From assembly GCA_023424275.1 (NCBI GenBank), contig JAFAED010000183.1, positions 1 through 7,118 on the forward strand: 7,118 bases of DNA. Direction: 5' to 3'. Within the stretch, counting starts at the first letter, position 1, and the number at the start of each line of letters is the position of its first letter. The notes under the pieces were generated by a model. That model did no database searches. It was not told the DNA's origin and saw only the letters and a program-made list of their open reading frames with translations. A program made the position numbers and the translations under genes. Origin of the DNA: Pseudomonadota bacterium (GTDB lineage: Bacteria; Pseudomonadota; Alphaproteobacteria; Sphingomonadales; Sphingomonadaceae). Shown piece by piece: positions 1 to 5,721 of this stretch.

Positions 1-552
1 TTCAGCCCGCGCCGCGTCACCCTGCCGCCCAACCAGCCGCAGGTGATCCGCGTCGGGGTGCGCGTTCCCGAAGGCACGCCCGAGGGCGAATATCGCGCGC
101 ATATGCTGTTCCGTGCGGTGCCCGATGCGGCCGCCGCCGCGCCCGCCGATGCGGCCAAGCCCGCGGGTGAGGGCGTGTCGATCGCGCTGACCCCAATCTA
201 TGGCATCACCATCCCGGTGATCGTCCGCGTCGGCGACCTTGGCGCCGAAGCCTCGATCGGTGAGGCGTGGGTCGGCGAGACCCCCGACGGCCCCGCGTTC
301 AATTTCGATCTGACGCGGACGGGCACGCGATCGGTCTATGGCGATATCGAAGTGACGCGGCCCGGGGTCGCGGAGCCCCTGCTCGTCGCGCGCGGCATCG
401 CGGTCTATCCCGAAGTGGCCGAGCGCAAGGTGTCGCTGCGCGTTCCCGGCGAGCTCGCCGCGAAGTTGAAAGGCCCGGTGCGCATCCGTTACACCGAGGA
501 TCGCGAAATCGGCGGCGGGACGATCGACGAGGCCGAGCGGATCGTGAAATAG
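1..552 (+). CDS. Periplasmic PapD-like pilus-assembly chaperone, 3' part (partial)
   Basis: The reading frame is open from the first base of the window and ends in TAG; 183 residues are visible and the N-terminus with its signal peptide lies upstream. Visible residues begin FSPRRVTLPPNQPQVIRV, which resembles the 'F.P....L.P...Q..R' segment late in domain 1 of PapD/FimC-type chaperones. It is followed by YRAHMLF and a strand with alternating hydrophobic residues around IYGITIPVIVR, the expected place of the G1 donor strand, and then a beta-rich second domain. An Ala/Pro/Lys-rich loop of about 18 residues (from about residue 36) separates the two strands of domain 1. Family role: it binds fibre subunits in the periplasm by donor-strand complementation and delivers them to the outer-membrane usher. 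The next gene encodes a usher-like protein 33 nt downstream on the same strand, which strongly supports the call. The subunit type served is unknown. No truncation is visible other than the window edge. Confidence 0.85.
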   Translation, partial: FSPRRVTLPPNQPQVIRVGVRVPEGTPEGEYRAHMLFRAVPDAAAAAPADAAKPAGEGVSIALTPIYGITIPVIVRVGDLGAEASIGEAWVGETPDGPAFNFDLTRTGTRSVYGDIEVTRPGVAEPLLVARGIAVYPEVAERKVSLRVPGELAAKLKGPVRIRYTEDREIGGGTIDEAERIVK

Positions 553-585
553 CGAGACGCGACCGGAGCGAAAGCGGGCGGGGCG

Positions 586-3363
586 ATGATCCGCGCGGCG
601 CTTGCACGATGGAAACCGGCGGTCCTCGCCGGGCTGGCGCTGGCCGGGCTTGTCCCCGCCGGCGCGCAGGCCGTCGACAAGGCGCCGGCCGCGATCGCCG
701 CCGACAATTGGGCGCCGAACGAAGAAGATAGCTGGCTGTTCGACGTGCGATCGGGCCAGTATCGGCTGGGCGACGGGGTTCGCGGCTACCAGACGCCGCA
801 GGGAATCTGCGTCGACCTCGCCGATGTCGTGCTCGCGCTCGACCTGGCGGTGCGCGTCGACAAGAAGTTGCGCCGCGCAACCGGCTGGGTGTTCGACGAG
901 CGCCGCAGCCTGACGATCGACCGCGACGCGGGCGAGGTGCGCGCGGGCAGCGCGAGCTTCCGGCTCAATCCGACGACGATCCGTGACACGCCCGCGGGCT
1001 GGTGCGTCGATCTGGACAGTCTCAACAACTGGCTTGGCGTGCCGCTCGCGGCCGATCTGTCGAATGCCGTGCTGCGCATCGACAGCAAGGAAAAGCTGCC
1101 GTTCCAGCTCGCCGCCGAACGCCGTGCGCGCGCGGCGGGAATCCGGCCGCAGGCGTCGTTCGACCTCGCGAGCCTGCCGCAGGCGACGCGGCCGTATCAG
1201 GCGTGGGCGACGCCGTCGGTCGATGTCGTCGCCTCGGCGGGCGCGGTGTCGGACAAGCGCGGCGGATCCTATGTCCAGGCGCGGTACGAGGTGTTTGCCG
1301 CCGGCGAGCTGCTGGGGCAGAGTTTCGATGCGCGGCTGTCGTCGGACAATGAGGGGGTGCCCGACAGCCTGCGAATGCGGCTGTATCGCACCGATCCCGA
1401 AGGACGGCTGCTCGGCCCGCTGAAGGCCACGCATTATGCCGTCGGCGACGTCGGCCTGCTGTCGACCGGGATCGTCGCGTCGTCGGCGCCGGGGCGCGGC
1501 GCGGTGCTGACCAATCGCCCGGTCGAGCGGCCCGATGCATTCGACAAGACGACGTTTCGCGGCGACCTGCCCGCAGGCTGGGATGCCGAGCTGTACCGCA
1601 ACGGGCAATTGCTCGCCTTTACCAGCCCGAATGGCGACGGGCGATACGAGTTCATCGACGTGCCGCTGCAATATGGCGCGAACCGCTTCGAAATCGTGCT
1701 CTACGGCCCGCAGGGGCAGGTGCGGCGCGAGATCCGGCAGGTGCAGGTCGGCATGGATTCGATCCCGCCGCAGCAGACCTGGTATTGGGCGGGCTTTGCA
1801 CAGGAAAATGCCGACCTGATCGAATTCGGCAACCAGCGCCGCGGCGCGTTCCGGCGTGGCTGGCGTGGAACATTGGGGATCGAGCGCGGGCTCGACACGC
1901 GGACGTCCGCCGCCGCCTATTTCCACAGCCTGATGATCGAGAATGTCCGTTACAATTATGGCGAAGCGGCTTTGCGGCGGTCGATCGGCCCGACCCTGCT
2001 GGAGGTCGGCGGTTCCTATGCGGACAATGGCGGGGTCGCGGCGCGCGCGAGCTGGCTCGCGGCATTCGGCGAAACCTATGTCCGCGCCGACGCCATGCGC
2101 GGCTGGGGTGGTTTCGTGTCCGACCGCCTGATCAACAATATCACGGGCATGTATGCGATTTCGGTCGACCAGTCGGTGAAGCTCGGTCGCACCATCCTGC
2201 CGCTCCATTTCGATGTCCGGCAGGTCGACCGGCGTTCGGGAATCGAGAGTCTGGAAGCAAGCGCGCGCGCGTCGGCGAGTTTCCGCGCGATGACCTTTAC
2301 CGGCCAGCTCGACTGGGCGCGGACCAAGGTGCCGATCGGACCCGACCCGCCCGACAATCTGACCGCCAGCCTGCTCGCCAACGCCCGGATCGGCCGTGTC
2401 CGTATCCGCGGCGAAGCGCGTTTTGCGCTGTCGGGCGACAATGGCGATACGCGCATGACGGTGGTCGGCGAATGGACGGGCAAGGGCGACGCCGAATGGC
2501 GCACCGAACTCGGTTACGACCGCGGACTCGATCGCGCGCGGGCCGGGATCGGATATACGCGCTGTTTCAACAAGTTGCAGCTGACCGGATTCGGCGAGGT
2601 CGCGAGTGACGGGTCGGTTGCGGCGTCGCTGGCGCTCGCGTTCAGCTTTGGTCCCAAGGCAAATGGCGGCTGGCGCGTGTCGAGCGAGAAGCTGGCGAGC
2701 CGCGGGCAGGTCGTCGCCGAAGTGTGGATGGACGACAATGGCGACGGCATCCGCCAGCCGGGCGAGGCTGCGCTGCCCGACGTGCCACTGACCGCCGGCA
2801 ACGCTTTTGTCGACGCCGCGACCGACAAGGCGGGCCTCGGCGCGATCGACGGGCTCGAGCCATTCCGGCCGGTGATGATCGGCATCGATGCGGGCAGCCT
2901 GCCCGATCCCTATGTCCAGCCTGCGTTGCCGGGGGTGGTTGTCACACCCCGTCCCGGTGTCACGACGCGCGTCAGCCTGCCGATGGCGGCGGCGGGGGAG
3001 ATCGAGGGCGTGATCCGGCGTGATGGCGGCAATCCGGTCGAGGGATTGACGCTGGAGCTTGTCGATGCCGAAGGTCGGGTACGCGCGACGACGCTGACCG
3101 AGTTCGACGGATATTTCCTGTTCGAGGGCGTTGCCTATGGCCGCTACACCGTGCGGCCGGCGAAGGCGTCGGCCGGCGCGCTACGGCTGGACGGTGCCTT
3201 TGCGATCGGCGCCGTTCCGGGCAAGGCGAGTCCGCGCGTGAGGCTCGGCACATTGTCGCTGAAGCCGCTGCGGCGCGAGATTGTGGCACAGCGCGATGGC
3301 GCCGTCGGCGATAATGGTGCGCGCGGTCCGCCGGACGGGGGCGAGGGTGGCGAGGGATTCTAG
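586..3363 (+). CDS. Usher-like outer-membrane protein with C-terminal SdrD-B/carboxypeptidase-regulatory-like modules
   Basis: Complete 925-residue protein. The start at 586 gives a good signal peptide (positive MIRAALARWK, hydrophobic core, likely cut after AQA at residue 29), although only a weak GGGCGGGG stretch lies in front of it; translation may be coupled to the chaperone 33 nt upstream. Residues about 60-165 contain two copies of a TP-x-G-x-CVDL motif with Cys75 and Cys140. The segment at about 304-375 (RGAVLTNRPVERPDAF..., AELYRNGQLL, YEFIDVPL..G.N, YGPQG) resembles the plug/middle part of fimbrial ushers. Residues about 395-690 are rich in alternating aromatic and charged strands, as expected of a beta-barrel. 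Near 705-760 there is an SdrD-B-like module with the loop DDNGDGIRQPGE (716-727), a likely Ca2+-binding motif. At about 804-860 there is a carboxypeptidase-regulatory-like module (GVIRRDGG...GYFLFEGVAYGRYTVRP). The tail is Gly-rich and ends in Phe. Inferred role: outer-membrane pore that assembles and secretes fibre subunits with the upstream chaperone. Annotation pipelines may instead name it 'carboxypeptidase regulatory-like domain protein'. Confidence 0.75.
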   Translation: MIRAALARWKPAVLAGLALAGLVPAGAQAVDKAPAAIAADNWAPNEEDSWLFDVRSGQYRLGDGVRGYQTPQGICVDLADVVLALDLAVRVDKKLRRATGWVFDERRSLTIDRDAGEVRAGSASFRLNPTTIRDTPAGWCVDLDSLNNWLGVPLAADLSNAVLRIDSKEKLPFQLAAERRARAAGIRPQASFDLASLPQATRPYQAWATPSVDVVASAGAVSDKRGGSYVQARYEVFAAGELLGQSFDARLSSDNEGVPDSLRMRLYRTDPEGRLLGPLKATHYAVGDVGLLSTGIVASSAPGRGAVLTNRPVERPDAFDKTTFRGDLPAGWDAELYRNGQLLAFTSPNGDGRYEFIDVPLQYGANRFEIVLYGPQGQVRREIRQVQVGMDSIPPQQTWYWAGFAQENADLIEFGNQRRGAFRRGWRGTLGIERGLDTRTSAAAYFHSLMIENVRYNYGEAALRRSIGPTLLEVGGSYADNGGVAARASWLAAFGETYVRADAMRGWGGFVSDRLINNITGMYAISVDQSVKLGRTILPLHFDVRQVDRRSGIESLEASARASASFRAMTFTGQLDWARTKVPIGPDPPDNLTASLLANARIGRVRIRGEARFALSGDNGDTRMTVVGEWTGKGDAEWRTELGYDRGLDRARAGIGYTRCFNKLQLTGFGEVASDGSVAASLALAFSFGPKANGGWRVSSEKLASRGQVVAEVWMDDNGDGIRQPGEAALPDVPLTAGNAFVDAATDKAGLGAIDGLEPFRPVMIGIDAGSLPDPYVQPALPGVVVTPRPGVTTRVSLPMAAAGEIEGVIRRDGGNPVEGLTLELVDAEGRVRATTLTEFDGYFLFEGVAYGRYTVRPAKASAGALRLDGAFAIGAVPGKASPRVRLGTLSLKPLRREIVAQRDGAVGDNGARGPPDGGEGGEGF

Positions 3364-3373
3364 AGCAACCCTG

Positions 3374-3403
3374 CTGGGGCAGCATCTCGCAAAGCTGCCC
3401 CAG
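3374..3403 (+). terminator. GC-rich hairpin closing the chaperone-usher operon
   Basis: A perfect 10-bp stem, CTGGGGCAGC (3374-3383) pairing with GCTGCCCCAG (3394-3403), encloses a 10-nt loop. It begins 10 nt after the usher stop codon, in the 59-nt gap between two convergent genes. A five-T run follows at 3415-3419, 11 nt beyond the stem, which is farther than in a canonical intrinsic terminator. No T run follows on the minus-strand side. It probably ends the plus-strand transcript, and may also stop or stabilise the convergent one. Stem strength and position support the call; the displaced T run lowers certainty. Confidence 0.6.
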
Positions 3404-3422
3404 TCAGTGAAACATTTTTCGC

Positions 3423-4442
3423 TTATTGCGGCGACCGTCCGGACGACGCCGGTTTTTCATCGCCATAGAGGTTTTTCCATTCGACCTCGGCCTGAATGCG
3501 CGGGAAGTAAGCCCAGGTCTTGATGTCGATGGCGCTGGCGAGCCATTTCTTGGCCTTTTCCCGCTCTCCGCGCATCAGCCAATACATCGCCAATGAATAG
3601 CTCGACGAGGATTTTGCACCGTCGGCGCCGCCGAAGGGCCGTCCCGAATCTTTTTCGGTATAGAAATCGTCCGCAAAGCGATTGCCGCGGAAGAGCTGGA
3701 TTGCGTTGAAATAAAACGGTCCCTCGCCTGTCGGGGCGAGGTCGTCCGCCTTGAATTTATAGCTGTTGAGAAACGCTTCGGCTTCGATCGTCCGGTTGAG
3801 CCTCATCAGCGCCAGATAGCGCCAGTATAATGGGGCGGCGACGTCTTGCGCATTGCCGTTCGGCCGGATCAGCTCATAGGCTTCGTTGAACCATTTTTCG
3901 GCATTATCATAATCCCGCTTGGCGAAATAAGCGCCGCCGAGGTGATAATAGAGATAAAATTGCACGATATCGGGCGTGCCGGGAAAGCGGTCGGGGCCCA
4001 GCCTTTCGCGCTCGAGCGGCTGTCCCTTGTAGAGTGCGGCCGCCTTCAGCCCGTCCGCGATCGACCGGTCGAATTCGCGGAGATTGAAATAGCGGTGCGC
4101 ACGGTGCCGCAGGAGCTTTGCGGAATTCGGATAGCGCTTCAGACCGTCGCTGAACACGGCAACGGCTTCGCGGCCGAGCGTCTGATAGCCGAGCAGGCGC
4201 CCGTACCAGACGATATTGTCGACGCTGGGGTCGCGTTCCATCGCCGATTTTGCGTCTGCGACCGCCCATAACAGCGTTTCGGTATCGGTGACATTGGTCG
4301 GGTTGACGTCGTCGGTGTACATTGGCTCGCCGAGCAGCGAATAGCCCTGGAACGACCGGAATGCCTCTTCGGCGGCGGCAGAGGCAGGAAGCGTGCCCGC
4401 CAGCGTGGCGGCGGCAACAACAAGAAATCCGGAAATTTTCAT
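3423..4442 (-). CDS. Exported TPR-like repeat protein, function unknown
   Basis: Codes for 339 residues from the ATG at 4442. I prefer this start to the in-frame TTG at 4487 and ATG at 4481 because it directly gives a signal peptide (MKISGFLVVAAATLAG, likely cut near ASA-A at 22-24), has GGGCGAGGA just upstream, and because the earlier starts would fall in or before the predicted -10 box. Helical pairs resembling tetratricopeptide repeats lie at about 76-106, 109-138 (ends AALY), 162-193 (YYHLGGAYFAKRDYDNAEKWFNEAYELI region) and 206-229, with a last pair near 283-307. The protein is rich in Tyr and Trp. TPRs usually mediate protein contacts; here that would be in the periplasm or at the cell surface. 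I do not recognise a specific family. It is convergent with the usher gene and downstream of the patatin gene, but has its own likely promoter. By eye its codons are somewhat richer in A/T than those of its neighbours. Confidence 0.8.
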   Translation of the reverse strand: MKISGFLVVAAATLAGTLPASAAAEEAFRSFQGYSLLGEPMYTDDVNPTNVTDTETLLWAVADAKSAMERDPSVDNIVWYGRLLGYQTLGREAVAVFSDGLKRYPNSAKLLRHRAHRYFNLREFDRSIADGLKAAALYKGQPLERERLGPDRFPGTPDIVQFYLYYHLGGAYFAKRDYDNAEKWFNEAYELIRPNGNAQDVAAPLYWRYLALMRLNRTIEAEAFLNSYKFKADDLAPTGEGPFYFNAIQLFRGNRFADDFYTEKDSGRPFGGADGAKSSSSYSLAMYWLMRGEREKAKKWLASAIDIKTWAYFPRIQAEVEWKNLYGDEKPASSGRSPQ

Positions 4443-4445
4443 ATA

Positions 4446-4450
4446 TCCTC
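4446..4450 (-). promoter_or_regulatory. Ribosome binding site of the TPR-like gene
   Basis: On the minus strand the start at 4442 is preceded by GGGCGAGGA, with the GAGGA core ending 3 nt before the ATG. The spacing is short, but this is the only SD-like sequence near any candidate start of this gene, and it decides in favour of the MKISG start. Confidence 0.55.
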
Positions 4451-4467
4451 GCCCTAGTGATTCTCTG

Positions 4468-4488
4468 ATTGGAAATTTCATAGCCAAT
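4468..4488. repeat. Inverted repeat ATTGG-N11-CCAAT over the -10 box of the TPR-like gene
   Basis: ATTGG at 4468-4472 and CCAAT at 4484-4488 are exact reverse complements separated by 11 nt. The predicted -10 box of the TPR-like gene (4477-4482) lies entirely between the arms. Such an arrangement suits a dimeric repressor operator, but five-base arms are short and chance is possible. Confidence 0.35.
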
Positions 4489-4505
4489 TAGAAAATTACT
4501 TGCAA
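4477..4505 (-). promoter_or_regulatory. Sigma70-type promoter of the TPR-like gene
   Basis: Read on the minus strand, a -35 box TTGCAA (4500-4505; 4 of 6 matches to TTGACA) is followed by a 17-nt spacer and a -10 box TATGAA (4477-4482; 4 of 6 to TATAAT). Transcription would start near 4470, leaving a leader of about 28 nt before the ATG at 4442. The segment is clearly A/T-rich compared with the surrounding genes. This is a pattern match by eye only. Confidence 0.5.
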
Positions 4506-4524
4506 GTCACCCCATATCTCGAAT

Positions 4525-4547
4525 GTCTTTTCCGCACGGAAAAAGAC
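4525..4547. repeat. Near-perfect palindrome between the patatin and TPR-like genes
   Basis: GTCTTTTCCG (4525-4534) faces CGGAAAAAGAC (4537-4547) across two bases; the arms pair fully apart from one extra A. As RNA on the minus strand it would fold into a stem with a GTGC loop, about 50 nt after the patatin stop codon, but no U run follows it. As DNA it lies roughly 65 bp upstream of the predicted transcription start of the TPR-like gene. It may therefore be a weak terminator or transcript-end hairpin for the patatin gene, or a binding site for a regulator of the TPR-like gene. Confidence 0.45.
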
Positions 4548-4597
4548 CGGCGAGTCCAATCGACTGTCGGTAAATAACATGCGGGGAATCGAAGGGC

Positions 4598-5560
4598 TCA
4601 GCTCAGCAGCGGTTCCAGCGCGTCCCATTCGCGGTCGACAGCGCGGCGCCCGGCATCGATCGCGGCGCGGATCTTGACGGGGTCGAATTCAAGCGTTTCG
4701 GCGACCTCTTCCTCGGGCTCGATGATCCGGATCGGCGCGAAGCGGTAGCGCGCGATCTGGACATCGAGCGGTCGCAGGATCCGTGCGGCCTGCGCGCCGC
4801 CGATTCCCTCGTTCTGGAGCGCCCGGAGCTGACCCTCGCGCGCCGCGATCAGGTCGTTGATCAATGCCGCCCCGGCGAGGTCGTTCGCCGACACTTCGGA
4901 TTGCAATATATCGACCGCGCGCAGGCCGATCTTGATGAGATTGGGGAAGGTGCGCACCGCGCCGGGGCGCGGGGCAGGCGAAGCCCGCACCGCGATTACG
5001 CCGCGCGGATTCATTTCGAGCGCCGAACTGAGCGGAGTCACGTCGCGCACACCGCCATCGACCCATTGTTCTTCGGTCCCGTCGCTCGCTCGCGTCTTGA
5101 GCGGATCGAAAAAGAGCGGCATCGCGCAGCTCGCATAGACCCAATTGTGGATGCCGGGCACACTCTCGTCGATCGTGCGATAGGTGCCGGTGCCGAGATT
5201 GACGACGCCGAGCAGCAGTTTGCGCCCGCTGGCGCGCAGTTTCGCGTCGTTCGCGAACCCCTTGAGCAGTCGTTTGAGCGGCGCGGTATCGTAGAGCGCA
5301 TCTTCGCCGAGCAGGCCGCCGACCACGCCGAGCGGGCGTGATTTGTAGATCGAACTATTGCCCCGGATGGCAAGCCATGTGTCGAGCAGCGCAGGAATAT
5401 CGTCCTGCGCGACCCCCAGCGCCTGAATCGCGCCGGTCGATACGCCCGCGACGATATCGAGCCGGACGCCGCGGTTGACGACGAGTTCGTGAACAACCCC
5501 GACCTGAAAGGCGCCTTTTGCGCCGCCGCCGCTCAATACGATTGACAGACCGCCTGCCAT
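4598..5560 (-). CDS. Patatin-like phospholipase (serine acyl hydrolase)
   Basis: Complete 320-residue protein. All the hallmarks of the patatin fold are visible: the oxyanion-hole glycine loop SGGGAKG (residues 10-16), the nucleophile elbow AGVSTG with catalytic Ser41 (G-x-S-x-G), a conserved ASCAMPLFFDP segment (143-153), and the DGG motif with catalytic Asp168. Together these form the Ser-Asp dyad that cleaves acyl esters of phospholipids or other lipids. There is no signal peptide or membrane segment, so it is probably cytoplasmic or peripherally membrane-bound. The C-terminal part (about 200-320) is largely helical, charged and less recognisable. The start at 5560 is fixed by a perfect AAGGAGG eight bases upstream and places GGGAKG near the N-terminus as usual. 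It is transcribed from its own promoter, divergent from the flavoprotein gene. The substrate is not predictable from the sequence. Roles of relatives range from membrane lipid turnover to secreted toxins, but nothing here suggests secretion. Confidence 0.93.
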   Translation of the reverse strand: MAGGLSIVLSGGGAKGAFQVGVVHELVVNRGVRLDIVAGVSTGAIQALGVAQDDIPALLDTWLAIRGNSSIYKSRPLGVVGGLLGEDALYDTAPLKRLLKGFANDAKLRASGRKLLLGVVNLGTGTYRTIDESVPGIHNWVYASCAMPLFFDPLKTRASDGTEEQWVDGGVRDVTPLSSALEMNPRGVIAVRASPAPRPGAVRTFPNLIKIGLRAVDILQSEVSANDLAGAALINDLIAAREGQLRALQNEGIGGAQAARILRPLDVQIARYRFAPIRIIEPEEEVAETLEFDPVKIRAAIDAGRRAVDREWDALEPLLS

Positions 5561-5568
5561 GCCGTGCG

Positions 5569-5575
5569 CCTCCTT
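5569..5575 (-). promoter_or_regulatory. Perfect Shine-Dalgarno sequence of the patatin-like gene
   Basis: Minus strand AAGGAGG, eight bases before the ATG at 5560. It is a full match to the anti-SD consensus and far stronger than those of the other genes here. It settles the start codon and suggests efficient translation. Confidence 0.85.
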
Positions 5576-5585
5576 GGCTCAGCCG

Positions 5586-5614
5586 ATTTTACAGCAATAT
5601 GGGCTGCTTCCCAA
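5586..5614 (-). promoter_or_regulatory. Sigma70-type promoter of the patatin-like gene
   Basis: On the minus strand, TTGGGA (5609-5614; 4 of 6 to TTGACA) is followed by exactly 17 nt and TAAAAT (5586-5591; 5 of 6 to TATAAT). The start of transcription would fall near 5579, giving a leader of about 19 nt that still holds the perfect SD sequence. The spacing and order are ideal; no experimental evidence is available. Confidence 0.6.
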
Positions 5615-5622
5615 GGCAGGAA

Positions 5623-5652
5623 GCGGCGTTTTCCCGAGAATCCCGACGCCGC
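5623..5652. repeat. Inverted repeat GCGGCGT-N16-ACGCCGC in the divergent control region
   Basis: Arms at 5623-5629 and 5646-5652 are exact reverse complements. The 16-nt interior contains one copy of the hexamer TCCCGA (5632-5637) and overlaps a second one (5641-5646), plus a GANTC site (GAATC, 5638-5642). It sits just upstream of the patatin -35 box and between the two divergent genes. GC-only arms in a GC-rich genome can arise by chance, so a regulatory role is inference. Confidence 0.35.
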
Positions 5653-5653
5653 G

Positions 5654-5668
5654 TTAACCAGTTTTTAT
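5654..5668. promoter_or_regulatory. Candidate CtrA-like binding site
   Basis: On the plus strand TTAA (5654-5657), seven bases, then TTAT (5665-5668). Read on the minus strand this is ATAA-N7-TTAAC, eight of nine positions of the alphaproteobacterial CtrA consensus TTAA-N7-TTAAC. It lies 53 bp before the flavoprotein ATG and in a locally A/T-rich patch. CtrA occurs in sphingomonads, but the match is by eye and has one mismatch. Confidence 0.3.
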
Positions 5669-5721
5669 CCATGATTGGTCAGAGCGGGCATGAGCAAGAA
5701 TTTGCCTGTGGGGAATCATCA

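Noticed and set aside
299..880. A 193-codon minus-strand frame crossing the chaperone/usher junction
   Set aside because: It has an Arg/Pro-rich shadow composition, overlaps two supported genes, and has no ribosome binding site or motif.
1785..2609. A 274-codon open frame on the plus strand within the usher-like gene
   Set aside because: It is Arg/Ala/Gly-rich with no family motif, and is an out-of-phase reading of the usher-like gene, whose own frame is continuous and meaningful.
4443..4487. Longer N-terminus for the TPR-like protein (TTG at 4487 or ATG at 4481)
   Set aside because: It would bury the signal peptide behind 13-15 extra residues and start translation within or before the predicted -10 box. 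GGGCGAGGA favours the ATG at 4442.
4598..5560. Patatin-like gene as a CBASS or other phage-defence effector
   Set aside because: Patatin-like phospholipases can be defence effectors, but no nucleotide cyclase or other defence partner is adjacent; the neighbours are a TPR-like and a flavoprotein gene. A housekeeping lipid role is equally likely.
5671..5721. Start of the flavoprotein at the in-frame ATG at 5671
   Set aside because: No SD-like sequence precedes it, it overlaps the area next to the CtrA-like site, and the extra 17 residues have no family counterpart. GGGGA supports 5722.
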